From NCBI RefSeq assembly GCF_030732845.1, contig NZ_JASHKA010000001.1, forward strand, positions 186,001 to 250,000: a stretch of DNA of 64,000 nucleotides, given 5' to 3'. Under the pieces are notes generated by a model. The model did no database searches. It was not told the origin of the DNA and saw only the letters and a program-made list of their open reading frames with translations. The position numbers and the translations under genes are program-made. Below are positions 44,326 to 53,054 of the stretch, piece after piece (position 1 is the first letter of the stretch; each line of letters starts with the position of its first letter). Source of the stretch: Roseibium sp. MMSF_3544. Lineage in GTDB: Bacteria; Pseudomonadota; Alphaproteobacteria; Rhizobiales; Stappiaceae.

Positions 44326-45075
44326 ATGAACCGATTTATCCCGACAGCTACGTTCAGCGACCGGCAACACCGGATCATTGCACTTGCGGAACAGCAGGGC
44401 TTTGTCACGATCGAGAAGCTTGCAGAAGAATTCAGCGTGTCGGCGCAGACTGTGCGGCGCGACATAATTGCTTTGGCCGAAGCCGGGCAGCTGCAACGCT
44501 TTCACGGCGGCGCGGGGGCAATCGGCGACATGGAGACGATCCGTCTCGATCACGGTCACAAGGAGCGGCTCGGTGTCGAGGGAAAACTGGCCGTTGCCTC
44601 TCAGGCAAGCGCGCTGATCCCCGATGGTGCGAGCCTTTATCTCGATGTTGGTACAACGATCGAATATACAGCCGGTCAGCTTAATCGGCTGAATGGCCTG
44701 AAAGTGTTCACCAACAGCATGCGAACAGCGCTCACCTTCGATCCAAAGCGGCACGAGGTCACCGTGCTGGGGGGACGTATGGCCGGCAACGACGGCTCGC
44801 TGGTGGGGGAAGATATCGTAATGATGCTCAACGGCCTCCGGGTCGACTATGCGCTGATCGCCTGCTCGGCGATAGACGACCGTGGCCGCGTGATGGATTT
44901 CGACATGTCGAAAATTGCCGTGAAGAAGGCTGCCATGGCTGCTGCAGCTCGCTGCGTACTTCTGGCGACGCCGTCAAAATTCGGACGGACGGCTCTGTCA
45001 ACGCTTGCCACACTTGAAGCATTCGACGTTGTCGTTACAGGTGAGCAGACCGGGGCCTCGCAAAACCAGCCCTGA
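44326..45075 (+). CDS. DeoR-family transcriptional regulator
   Basis: Regulator of 249 residues with an N-terminal winged HTH (RQHRIIALAEQQGFVTIEKLAEEFSVSAQTVRRDI) and a C-terminal DeoR sensor domain (LYLDVGTTIEYTAGQL, VTVLGGRMAGNDGSLVGEDI, FDMSKIAVKKAAM) expected to bind a phosphorylated sugar. The ATG at 44326 was chosen because it directly precedes the HTH. It probably controls the LOG-ABC unit and itself via the two TGTAA-N6-TTACA sites. Confidence 0.9.
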   Translation: MNRFIPTATFSDRQHRIIALAEQQGFVTIEKLAEEFSVSAQTVRRDIIALAEAGQLQRFHGGAGAIGDMETIRLDHGHKERLGVEGKLAVASQASALIPDGASLYLDVGTTIEYTAGQLNRLNGLKVFTNSMRTALTFDPKRHEVTVLGGRMAGNDGSLVGEDIVMMLNGLRVDYALIACSAIDDRGRVMDFDMSKIAVKKAAMAAAARCVLLATPSKFGRTALSTLATLEAFDVVVTGEQTGASQNQP

Positions 45076-45183
45076 CGTCCAGTTTCCTTTCCTGCTTGAC
45101 GCAGCGTGGCTGTGTGCGACTGTGTCTTATCGAAGGCTTGCCGAGAGCCAAGAGCGTTCCGCGTCAAGGAGTTGCCGACAGTC

Positions 45184-46197
45184 GTGCAGGAATTGAATCA
45201 GGTGGACATCCCTGTTGTTGATCTGAAACCGCTCTCGGCCGGGACGGAGGGTGGCCTTCAAGAGGTTGCTGACGCAATTGGCAGAGCAGCGCGCGATATC
45301 GGTTTCTTCTATGTCAAAAATCACGGCATCGACGCGGCGCTCATCGAACGCACCTTTTCTGCCTCACATGCCCTTTTTGCGCTGCCGCTGGACGCCAAGA
45401 TGGCGCTCACCAAGGATTTCTTCAAAACCAATCGCGGTTACGTGCCGCAAGAAGGTGAAAACCTGAACCCGGGTACGCCGCCTGACCTCAAGGAAGCCTT
45501 CAATATTGGTCTGGACCTTTCGGCAGATGACCCGAGAATAACCGGAGGCGAGCCCTTCCGGGCCATGAATCAGTGGCCTGATATCCCGGGCTGGCGGGAC
45601 ACGCTGCTCGCCTATTTCGAGGCTGTCTGGGCGCTCGGGCGGGAGATGCATAGGGCGATCGCCGTCGATCTCGGCGCCGCGCCGGATTTCTTCGAGGACA
45701 AACTTGATGCGCCGCTCGCAACGTTGCGCCTGTTGCACTACCCGCCGCATCCGGAAAGTGCGATGGACGGACAGATTGGCGCCGGTGTTCATACGGACTA
45801 TGGCAACGTTACCTTTCTCCTACCGGACGCGGTTGGCGGTCTTGAGGTGCAAAGGCGTGACGGTGCCTGGCTGAAGGCACCCAGGATCGACGGGACGTTC
45901 ATCTGCAATATTGGCGACTGCCTGATGCGCTGGTCGAATGACACCTACGTGTCGACGCCGCACCGCGTCATCAATTCCGGCGAAAGGGACCGCTATTCGA
46001 TCGCCTTTTTCCTGGATCCCAATCCGGATGCGATCGTGTCCTGTTTGCCTGGATGCATGTCTGAAGACAATCCGGCCAGATATCCGGCAATATCAGGTGC
46101 GGACTACCTGCGCTCCAGGCTGGACGCGACCTATGATCATGCCCGGACGAAACGTGCCGACGATCGGTTTGCATCCACAGGAGGAGCTGATGCGTAG
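45184..46197 (+). CDS. 2-oxoglutarate/Fe(II)-dependent oxygenase (isopenicillin N synthase family)
   Basis: Non-haem iron oxygenase of about 337 residues with N-terminal DIPVVDL, RDIGFFYVKNHGI (DIOX_N) and the iron triad His203-Asp205 (GVHTDYGNVTFLL) and His260 (STPHRVIN), with Arg270/Ser272 (RYSIAFF) for the 2-oxoglutarate carboxylate. The start is uncertain: GTG 45184 was used because no ATG lies nearby and the IPNS-like homology begins there; GTG 45106 would add 26 residues. Same strand as DeoR, 108 bases downstream; the substrate is unknown. Confidence 0.85.
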   Translation: MQELNQVDIPVVDLKPLSAGTEGGLQEVADAIGRAARDIGFFYVKNHGIDAALIERTFSASHALFALPLDAKMALTKDFFKTNRGYVPQEGENLNPGTPPDLKEAFNIGLDLSADDPRITGGEPFRAMNQWPDIPGWRDTLLAYFEAVWALGREMHRAIAVDLGAAPDFFEDKLDAPLATLRLLHYPPHPESAMDGQIGAGVHTDYGNVTFLLPDAVGGLEVQRRDGAWLKAPRIDGTFICNIGDCLMRWSNDTYVSTPHRVINSGERDRYSIAFFLDPNPDAIVSCLPGCMSEDNPARYPAISGADYLRSRLDATYDHARTKRADDRFASTGGADA

Positions 46198-46211
46198 GGT
46201 TTTGTGGGCGA

Positions 46212-46475
46212 GAGTGCGGACTCATAAATGAAGGCGATTTGGCGGCAGAAATGGCGAAATCTCGCGAGGAAGCGTGTGAAGAGCGGGCTTTACGCCCGGC
46301 CAAGCACGGTGACGCTGCGAGGTCCGGCCATTTTGCCGTCCTTCGGATTTGTCCTTTTTGGCCATCTGCTTCGTCGCGAAAGGATTGAAAATGAACCACA
46401 TTTTCTGCACTTTCGCTCCTTGCTGCTGGTCAAAACGATCCAAACCAAATCGAATTCATTTATGAGTCCGTACCC
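46212..46475. mobile_element. 264-bp MITE-like element with 31-bp terminal inverted repeats
   Basis: The left arm 46212-46242 and right arm 46445-46475 match at 27 of 31 positions when one is reversed, sharing CGGACTCATAAATGAA and CGATTTGG. The interior has no transposase; a short open frame inside does not look coding. The size and ends suggest a non-autonomous element mobilised by an IS5-type transposase (inferred). No clear target duplication was found. It fills the gap between the oxygenase gene and the L,D-transpeptidase-like gene. Confidence 0.75.
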
Positions 46476-46525
46476 TAGTGCTGGCGGTAATTGGTGAAAG
46501 AACTGATCAAAAGGCAGATTGCGGC

Positions 46526-48160
46526 ATGAAAGCAGACAGGGTGTTGAGGCGTATTGCCGGACTTTCGACCGTATTTCTATTCGCATTCCTCGTTGAAACG
46601 GTGTCCGCACGGGCAAACGAGATCCTGGAAAATGTCCGCTGGCTGCTGTCGAACCCGGATCGCCTGCCGCTGATTGTCGAGAAACGGCGAAACGAGATCG
46701 CTGCCTTCTACGGCTCCGACCGGGGCGAGGTGCTCTGGCTGGACCAGCCGCGTAGTCTGGAACTCATTCAGAGCATGGAAAGTGCCGACCGGAACGGATT
46801 GCGGCCGGAAGACTATCCCGCCGGCGTGCTGACGCAGGCAACAGCCTCGCTCAGCAGCCTGTCATCTGAGTCCGAGATTGCCTGGGTCGAGTTGCTCTAC
46901 ACCGGCCATTTTCTCGACTACGCCCACGACATTCGGGCCGGGCGGGTTTCGCCGAGGATCCTTTATCCCGATGCCTACATGCCGTCTAACTCGATCGACA
47001 CGGTCGATGCGCTGACAAGACTGGCGACGTCGGACGATCTCGAAGCCTTCCTCACGGTTTGGCAACCACAGGACGACACTTACCGGCGTCTGCAAGGGCA
47101 TTTGCGGCATCTCCAGGACGTTCGGGAAAACGGCGGCTTTACCTATCTGGACCCGGGCGAAACGCTGGATGCCGGAACGAACGACGTGCGTGTGCCGGCG
47201 CTACGGCAGCGGCTTTTGGAAGATGCCCTTCTTGCAGAAGCTTCTGAAGACACGCTTTTCGACAAACGGCTTGCCTTTGCCGTTGGACAGGCACGGCAAC
47301 GATACGGGCTTGAAGTCTCCGGGCAGGTGACACCGGCACTCATACGTGCGCTCAACATACCTGTTGAACGGCGGATCGAGCAGCTTTCCAGCGCGCTGGA
47401 AAGAATCCGCTGGCTGCCAAACGAATATTCCCGGTTGCAGCTCTTCATCAACAAGGGCGAGAACTCCTTCGTGTTTCTGGAAAATGGCCGTGTTGCGGAC
47501 GAGGGCAGGGCGTATGCCAATTGTCCTGACCGGAACCACACGACGATGGCGACAACAATCGAGGCAGTCACGTTTCATCCGACCTGGCAGGTGCCCTGGG
47601 AGTTTTTCGGCAAGGAACTGCTGCCGAGGTTGCGGCAGGACCCCGGGCAGGTCGAAGCGGCGGGATATTATCTGAAGCGCAGCGGGGCGGATGTTCCACT
47701 TGACGCGTTGCCCTGGAAGGAAGCCTCTCTGCGCGACATAGAGCGGGCCAGTAACCGGGAACAGTTCGAATTGTTTTTGCCGGCCTCGAGCGAAAACCCG
47801 CTTGGTCAATACGCTTACCGGCTTCGGCAAGAAAACAGACTGCAGCTTTTCGACCTGGCGGCTGCGCCAGAGGATGAAGTCTTCTGCAATCCGTATTTGC
47901 CGAAGACGGCGTTCGGCATCGTCAACGGGCTGGACATCCTCGACCAGATCATCGAGCCACGCGTCTTGCCGGCAGATGGCATCGAGGATCGGATTTCCAG
48001 GCAGGATACCGTGACCTTTCCCGCGCGAGGCGGGCTGATGGCGGTGGTGTCGCACCAGTCCGTGTGGGTGCAGCGCCAGGGCCTGATCCGCTTCGGCAAT
48101 GATCCTTATCTCGAAGATGCTCGCCTGACGGCAGCACTTGCCGGCCGGCCCAAGCCGTAA
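46526..48160 (+). CDS. L,D-transpeptidase-like protein (YcbB type), catalytic motif lost
   Basis: Secreted protein of 544 residues with signal peptide to about SARA-NE. Domain order follows YcbB: an N-terminal scaffold domain (RRNEIAAFYGSDRGEVLWLD), a peptidoglycan-binding region (LRQRLLEDALLAEAS...YGLEVSGQVTPALIRALNI) and a YkuD-like domain (RLQLFINKGENSFVFLENGR, AVTFHPTWQVPWEFFGKELLPRLRQDPG). Where YkuD enzymes have SHGCIR, this protein has KTAFGI, so the catalytic His and Cys are missing. The C-terminal VWVQRQGLIRFGNDPYLEDARL aligns with the family end, so it is not truncated. Probably a non-catalytic relative. Confidence 0.8.
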   Translation: MKADRVLRRIAGLSTVFLFAFLVETVSARANEILENVRWLLSNPDRLPLIVEKRRNEIAAFYGSDRGEVLWLDQPRSLELIQSMESADRNGLRPEDYPAGVLTQATASLSSLSSESEIAWVELLYTGHFLDYAHDIRAGRVSPRILYPDAYMPSNSIDTVDALTRLATSDDLEAFLTVWQPQDDTYRRLQGHLRHLQDVRENGGFTYLDPGETLDAGTNDVRVPALRQRLLEDALLAEASEDTLFDKRLAFAVGQARQRYGLEVSGQVTPALIRALNIPVERRIEQLSSALERIRWLPNEYSRLQLFINKGENSFVFLENGRVADEGRAYANCPDRNHTTMATTIEAVTFHPTWQVPWEFFGKELLPRLRQDPGQVEAAGYYLKRSGADVPLDALPWKEASLRDIERASNREQFELFLPASSENPLGQYAYRLRQENRLQLFDLAAAPEDEVFCNPYLPKTAFGIVNGLDILDQIIEPRVLPADGIEDRISRQDTVTFPARGGLMAVVSHQSVWVQRQGLIRFGNDPYLEDARLTAALAGRPKP

Positions 48161-48194
48161 GCTCTAAATCAAGCTTTTGTGCCAAATGTAATTC

Positions 48195-48267
48195 GCCGCC
48201 CCGGCCTCGAGCCGGGGCCAGGCTTGAACGCACGATGGCTGAGGTCCCGGATCAAGTCCGGGACGGC
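48195..48267. repeat. REP-like palindromic repeat, copy 1
   Basis: A 73-bp unit with two stems: CCCCGGC...GCCGGGG and GTCCCGGA-TCAAG-TCCGGGAC. It lies between two convergent genes and may also act as a bidirectional terminator or mRNA stabiliser. Copy 2 starts 131 bases later. Confidence 0.75.
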
Positions 48268-48325
48268 ACTGTTTTTCAACATCAAGGTTTCGAAATCGAG
48301 TGCTGCGGCTCCAACCGTGGCTTTT

Positions 48326-48397
48326 GCCGCCCCGGCCTTGAGCCGGGGCCAGGCCTGAACGCACGACGCCATGGTCCCGGATCAAGTCCGGGAGGGC
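48326..48397. repeat. REP-like palindromic repeat, copy 2
   Basis: A 72-bp near-copy of the unit at 48195 with the same two stems. It ends 9 bases from the stop of the AspT-like gene. The 245-base gap 48161-48405 is almost filled by the two copies. Confidence 0.75.
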
Positions 48398-48405
48398 AAA
48401 GGGGT

Positions 48406-50094
48406 TCAAAGAAGCATGATTATCGTGCCGGCGAGCGTCAAAAGGACATTGGCGAGCGCGTATGTGCCGGCATAGCCGAGCGCCGGCACAGTGCTTTTTG
48501 CCGCCTGCTGGACAATCCCGAGGGCAGGTGTACTGGTCATCGCACCTGTCAGCGCCCCAAGAAGCAGGGCAGGGTTCATGCCAAGGGCCAGGCGGCCGAA
48601 GAAGTACCCGCACAGCAGCGGCAGACAGGTCACCACGACGCCGGACAGGAACAACACCGGACCGACAGACCCGATTGCTTCCGCAATGCCGCCGCCGGCG
48701 TTCAGCCCCACGCCGACCATGAACAAAAGCAATCCGAGTTCCATCAGGATGAAGCGTGCCGCCGCCGGCATGCGGCCGAAAGTCGGCCGGTTGGCGCGCA
48801 GGAAGCCGACGCAGATGCCTGCCACAAGCAGACCGCCCGCGGTGCCGATGCCGACATTGATGTCGCCGATCTTGACCGTGATCTGGCCGAGCAGGAGACC
48901 GAACACAATGCCTGCGGCGAATGTCAGGAGGTCCGTCTCCACCGCCTTGCGGTCTTCTGCACCGAGTTCGGCAATCGCCCGGTCGAGCGCACGCCGCTCT
49001 CCGGTCAGGATCATGACGTCACCGCGCTGTACCACAGTGCCGGGTGACAGCGGCAACTGGATCTGCGAACGGGTGATGCGGGTGAGGTAGCAGCCGTGGC
49101 GCTCGTAGATGCCGAGCTGTTCAAGGGATTTTCCAACCGCGTTCGGGTTGGTGACAACAACCTCGGCGACGTCGACAACCGCGTCGATCAGGTCCCTGTC
49201 CAGGACTTCCGCGCCAAGGCCGTAAAGGTCCCGCGCCTTGGCATGTTCTTCCGGTGTGGCGAAGACAGCGACCTTGTCACCCGTTTCAATCACCGTGTCA
49301 TGGTTGGGATCGATCAGGTCCGAGCCGCGCTTCAGCCGGTAAAGTGACCTGATGCTGATGTCTTTTGCCGTTCGTGCAGCAAGCGCCTGTGCAATCGTGA
49401 GGCCATTCAGCTCCGGATCGTCAAGCTGGTAGGCCCGCAAAATGGGTCGTTCGATCTTGTCCTCGACGTTTTCCGTCTTGAATCCACGTTCCTGGGCGAA
49501 GGTTTCGGCAGCCGCAACCAGGTCGACGCGCAAGAGGTTCGGCAGGAGCTTCACGATTAGGAGCAGGCCGACTGTTCCGAAAATATAGGTGATTGCGTAG
49601 GCAACGCTGATGCTTTCGATCAGGCTGTTGGCTGTTTCACCTGCCGGAGCTGCGACAAGGCCTGACGAAACCGCGTTCTGGGCACCAACGAGCGTCGGCG
49701 TGCTTGTCAGGCTGCCGGCCATCAGGCCGGCGGAGAAGGCATTGGACAAGCCGGTGGCCCAGGCGATTGCGAGTACCAGGAGAAACGATCCGCCCGCCAT
49801 GAAAATCGTCAGAACCAGATATTTCGGGCCGTCCTGGCGCAGGACGTTCAGGATTTGCGGCCCAGCCTGCCAGCCGACCGAGTAAATGAACAGGGTGAAG
49901 CCGATCGACTGAACGATTGGATCGATGGTGTAGCCGTAATGGCCGAACAAAAGCGCACACAGGAGGACACCACCGGTGACGCCGATCTCGAACCGGGCAA
50001 TTCGGATGTTTCCGATCAGGTAGCCGATCGCGATGATCGTAAAGATCACGAGGACGGAGTCCTGATGGAAGATCTGGGTGAAATCGATGGTCAT
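48406..50094 (-). CDS. AspT/YidE-family transporter
   Basis: Inner-membrane protein of 562 residues with two blocks of about five to six hydrophobic segments flanking two cytoplasmic TrkA-C (RCK_C) domains (PNHDTVIETGDKVAVFATPEEH; QRGDVMILTGERRALDRA). The duplicated motifs GSLTSTPTLVGAQNA and GAMTSTPALGIVQQA mark the AspT-type aspartate:alanine exchanger family. The ATG at 50094 was chosen at the first conserved hydrophobic helix. The real substrate is unknown; a dicarboxylate/monocarboxylate exchange is typical. Confidence 0.85.
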   Translation of the reverse strand: MTIDFTQIFHQDSVLVIFTIIAIGYLIGNIRIARFEIGVTGGVLLCALLFGHYGYTIDPIVQSIGFTLFIYSVGWQAGPQILNVLRQDGPKYLVLTIFMAGGSFLLVLAIAWATGLSNAFSAGLMAGSLTSTPTLVGAQNAVSSGLVAAPAGETANSLIESISVAYAITYIFGTVGLLLIVKLLPNLLRVDLVAAAETFAQERGFKTENVEDKIERPILRAYQLDDPELNGLTIAQALAARTAKDISIRSLYRLKRGSDLIDPNHDTVIETGDKVAVFATPEEHAKARDLYGLGAEVLDRDLIDAVVDVAEVVVTNPNAVGKSLEQLGIYERHGCYLTRITRSQIQLPLSPGTVVQRGDVMILTGERRALDRAIAELGAEDRKAVETDLLTFAAGIVFGLLLGQITVKIGDINVGIGTAGGLLVAGICVGFLRANRPTFGRMPAAARFILMELGLLLFMVGVGLNAGGGIAEAIGSVGPVLFLSGVVVTCLPLLCGYFFGRLALGMNPALLLGALTGAMTSTPALGIVQQAAKSTVPALGYAGTYALANVLLTLAGTIIMLL

Positions 50095-50259
50095 GAATAG
50101 CGTGCGGTTTTGTCTCGCGTGTCGACCCGTGCTTTCAGCTTGGCACGAAAGGCATCGTCCGGATCGTTGAAAGTGGAGACACCCCCTGCGCGCCAGTTGC
50201 GTCAAAAAGATGACCGCATTGGAGAATTTGGCGAGACAGCGCCGTGACAAGACAAAAAA

Positions 50260-50282
50260 GCCCAGGTCATGTGGACCTGGGC
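50260..50282 (-). terminator. Rho-independent terminator after malonyl-CoA decarboxylase
   Basis: GCCCAGGTC-ATGTG-GACCTGGGC, a 9-bp stem, followed on the minus strand by TTTTTTGTC, 25 bases after the stop at 50307. It separates the decarboxylase from the AspT-like gene. Confidence 0.88.
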
Positions 50283-50306
50283 GGGCAAAAAGCCTTGGGG
50301 CGGAAC

Positions 50307-51590
50307 CTAGCCCTGAACGGCTTCCTCTTCGTTCTCCGGCCGCTTGAGCTCCTGCTTCTTGGCGGCCGCGTCCAGGTTCCTGATCTCGGCTGACGCCGTG
50401 ATTTCCTTCGCCGTGGCAAACCGCTCGTGGTTCTGCGCGACCTTGTTGAGGTCATAAAGGTAGTTGACCATGGTTCCTGCCGACTGCGCGATGCCCTTTT
50501 CCGAAGTGTCCGCGTCGGCATGAACCGCGTGGATCTGTGCGCCATTGCCCAGGTGGAAGCGGGCAACCGGGTCGAGCGGCATGTCGTCCGACCGCTTTGC
50601 CGACATCAAGTAGTGGGCCGCGAGCGTGCGCAGCTGCTTGGCATCGGCGTCGTGATAGGGGATGTCCTCCAACTGAAGCCACTTCGTGAAACCGGGAATG
50701 GGCGACAGGGTGACGAAGGTCTTCAATCCCGGCAATTCTGCCGAAAGGTCGGCAACGACCTGCTTGATCAGTGAATTGCCGAACGAAATGCCGGCAAGCC
50801 CGTCCTGGCAGTTGGAAATGGAGTAAAAGACAGCGGTCCTGGCCTTGTCTGTCGTGATTGCTTCCCGGTCCTCGATCAAAAGGCCCTGGATGGAACCAGG
50901 AATGTCGCCGGTGAGGGCGACTTCGACGAAAATCAGTGGTTCGTCCGGCATGGTCGGGTGAAAAAACGCAAAGCAACGCCGGTCGCCGGGGACAAGCCTG
51001 CTGCGCAGGTCTTCCCAGCTGGCAATTTCATGAACCGACTCATAGGCGATGATTTTTTCCAGAATATGGGCCGGACTTTCCCAGCTGATCGGGCGCAGAA
51101 CCAGGAAGCCTCGATTGAACCAGGACATGAACAAATGCCGGAAGTCCTGGTCGAGCGCCTGCAGGCGCGGATCGTTCCTGCCGAGCCGCAACAGATCCGC
51201 CCGCATCTTCACAAGCGTTTCGGTTGCGCCGGGTATCTGGTTGAGCCTGCGGATCAATTCCTGACGGTTCGGTTCGACCGCTGACATGAACGCGCGGTAG
51301 GTTTGTTTGCTGGGATCAGCTTCATAAGCTTCCAGAGCCGAACGCACTTCCTCCGGATCGATGTTCATATCGCTTGCCAGATGATGGAAAAACGCGAGCT
51401 TTTCGTCATCTTCCATATTTTGGTAGCGCCTGAGGATATGTGTTGCAGCCGACAGGCCGGTTACTTCGCCGGTGGCGCCGACAAGGGCGCTGGTCAGTTC
51501 TTCCATCGAACGCGAGTCTTGCCGGTCCGGCGCGAAAGCCAGGTACCTGCGTTCAAAGATTGTCGACAGCAAATCACCAAGAATCGTCAT
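50307..51590 (-). CDS. Malonyl-CoA decarboxylase
   Basis: MCD-family protein of 427 residues: an N-terminal helical domain (LSAATHILRRYQNMEDDEKLAFFHHLA) and a C-terminal GNAT-like catalytic domain with FAFFHPTMPDEPLIFVEVAL, FYSISNCQDGLAGISFGN, FVTLSPIPGF and DPVARFHLGNGA (catalytic Ser and His regions). It converts malonyl-CoA to acetyl-CoA and CO2 in the cytoplasm. The ATG at 51590 is the first conserved start. Monocistronic with its own terminator; no malonyl-CoA synthetase is visible here. Confidence 0.92.
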   Translation of the reverse strand: MTILGDLLSTIFERRYLAFAPDRQDSRSMEELTSALVGATGEVTGLSAATHILRRYQNMEDDEKLAFFHHLASDMNIDPEEVRSALEAYEADPSKQTYRAFMSAVEPNRQELIRRLNQIPGATETLVKMRADLLRLGRNDPRLQALDQDFRHLFMSWFNRGFLVLRPISWESPAHILEKIIAYESVHEIASWEDLRSRLVPGDRRCFAFFHPTMPDEPLIFVEVALTGDIPGSIQGLLIEDREAITTDKARTAVFYSISNCQDGLAGISFGNSLIKQVVADLSAELPGLKTFVTLSPIPGFTKWLQLEDIPYHDADAKQLRTLAAHYLMSAKRSDDMPLDPVARFHLGNGAQIHAVHADADTSEKGIAQSAGTMVNYLYDLNKVAQNHERFATAKEITASAEIRNLDAAAKKQELKRPENEEEAVQG

Positions 51591-51683
51591 GCGTATCTCC
51601 AGCGGGCAGCGACAGGATAGGTCCGTTTCTTCGGCAGGCCAGTTGCCAATTTGGCGTAGCAAGCCGCCAGTTCAGAGACCGGT

Positions 51684-52070
51684 CTACGAGAAAGTCGCTT
51701 TCTTTGCCGAAAGCTCCACGGAAAGCGAGAAACTGCCCTCATTAATGAGCCAGCGGCGGATCGTGAATGTCCGGACGCCCCTTTTGTGCATCGGGTCTTC
51801 TTCTGCGAGCTGTCGCGCATCCTCAAGCGAAGCTGCCCGGTAGATTATCATGCCTTCACCGTGCAGTTCTTCGCCGGTCTCATCCGAGACGGGGCCGGCG
51901 AAGGCCAACTTGCCTTCTTCTTCCAGCTTTGCCTGATAGGCAAGATGATCCGGCAATGTCCCGGGCAGATCCACGTCCGGTCCGGCAGGTGTTGTGTTCA
52001 CAACATAAAGCTCCAGCGCGAGGGCTCCGCGCTCCTTTGCGATGCGTTTATAGTCAGACCATTTCGGCAT
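51684..52070 (-). CDS. YciI-family protein
   Basis: Small barrel protein of 128 residues (LALELYVVNTTPAGP, HLAYQAKLEEEGKLAFAGPVSDE, YRAASLEDARQLAEEDPMHKRG, FTIRRWLINEGSF), typical YciI-like with the conserved His and Asp-Pro. The function is uncertain; some relatives are dehydrochlorinase-like or muconolactone isomerase-like. GGAGG is 8 bases before the ATG. It is divergent from the FAH/dioxygenase operon, with a shared AT-rich promoter region. Confidence 0.85.
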   Translation of the reverse strand: MPKWSDYKRIAKERGALALELYVVNTTPAGPDVDLPGTLPDHLAYQAKLEEEGKLAFAGPVSDETGEELHGEGMIIYRAASLEDARQLAEEDPMHKRGVRTFTIRRWLINEGSFSLSVELSAKKATFS

Positions 52071-52099
52071 GATTTACCTCCATTTTTTGCTAGAATAAA

Positions 52100-52114
52100 A
52101 AAATCGATATTATT
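52100..52114. promoter_or_regulatory. Shared 15-bp motif upstream of the FAH operon
   Basis: AAAATCGATATTATT in the 102-base AT-rich divergent region. The same 15 bases occur inverted at 58952-58966 beside the GntR gene at the other end of the cluster, so it is a candidate GntR operator. A TTTGAC...GTCAAA dyad (52113-52140) follows it. Confidence 0.6.
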
Positions 52115-52172
52115 TGACAATCTAAAAAATAGTCGTCAAAGTAACAAAAAATGTGGAAACACCGAGGCTAGT

Positions 52173-53054
52173 ATGCGATTCTTAGTTGGAACAGGAATGT
52201 CAGGTCATGGTGTCTATCTCGTCGAGGGCGAGTGGGCATGGAACCTGACGGCGGGCGACAGCAACGTCGGGACGGATTTGAGCGCTCTGATCGAGGGTCG
52301 CGTCGACCTTCAGGATGCGGTCGCGCAAAAGAACAACGTCGATGCTGAGCCTTTGTCTTCTGTGGTTCCTGGACTTCCGGTGGAACGTCCGGGCAAGATC
52401 ATGTGCCTTGGCCTCAACTACGTCGATCACATCAAGGAAGGCGGCTATGACGTGCCGACCTATCCGGCCCTGTTCATGCGCTGCACCACGTCGATGATCC
52501 CGGCCGGAGCGCCGATGATCCGTCCGAGCATCTCCGAGCAACTCGATTACGAGGCCGAGCTTATGGTGATCATCGGCAAGGGCGGCAAGCATATCAGCGA
52601 AAAGGATGCTCTGAGCCACGTGTTTGGCTACACGATCTTCAACGACGGATCCGTGCGCGAATATCAGCGCAAGACCCACCAGTGGACTCCAGGCAAGAAT
52701 TTCGACGGAACCGGCCCGATCGGCCCGGTTGTCGTTACCCCGGACGAATTGCCGGAAGGGGCGGATGGCCTAAAGATCGAGTCGCGCGTCGGATCGGAGA
52801 TCCTGCAAAGTGCGACGACGTCCGACATGCTCTGGAGCGTTGCACGAACAATCGCAACGGTCTCGGAATTCACGACGTTCCAGCCCGGCGACATGCTGGC
52901 CATGGGGACGCCGCCAGGTGTCGGTCATGCCAAGACGCCGCAACGCTGGCTGCGGCCAGGGGAAACGGTGGAAGTTGAAATCGAAGGCATCGGGATTTGC
53001 GCCAACCCCATCGTTGCCGAAGAAGACATTGTTGCGACGGAGGCGGCGGAATGA
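52173..53054 (+). CDS. Fumarylacetoacetate hydrolase-family protein
   Basis: FAH-superfamily enzyme of 293 residues. The C-terminal core has GLNYVDHIKEGG, the metal-binding LDYEAELMVIIGKGGK (Glu-x-Glu) and GYTIFNDGSVREYQRK (Asp), then FDGTGPIGPVVV and GDMLAMGTPPGVG. It would hydrolyse or decarboxylate a ring-cleavage product such as an acylpyruvate. The ATG at 52173 follows GAGG. First gene of a seven-gene plus-strand operon ending with an intradiol dioxygenase. Confidence 0.88.
   Translation: MRFLVGTGMSGHGVYLVEGEWAWNLTAGDSNVGTDLSALIEGRVDLQDAVAQKNNVDAEPLSSVVPGLPVERPGKIMCLGLNYVDHIKEGGYDVPTYPALFMRCTTSMIPAGAPMIRPSISEQLDYEAELMVIIGKGGKHISEKDALSHVFGYTIFNDGSVREYQRKTHQWTPGKNFDGTGPIGPVVVTPDELPEGADGLKIESRVGSEILQSATTSDMLWSVARTIATVSEFTTFQPGDMLAMGTPPGVGHAKTPQRWLRPGETVEVEIEGIGICANPIVAEEDIVATEAAE

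Noticed and set aside
46222-46443. Short open frame inside the inverted-repeat element
   Set aside because: No transposase-like motif and it lies within the element arms; treated as non-coding.
48195-48397. Possible CRISPR array
   Set aside because: Only two long units with internal dyads and no short regular repeats or spacers.
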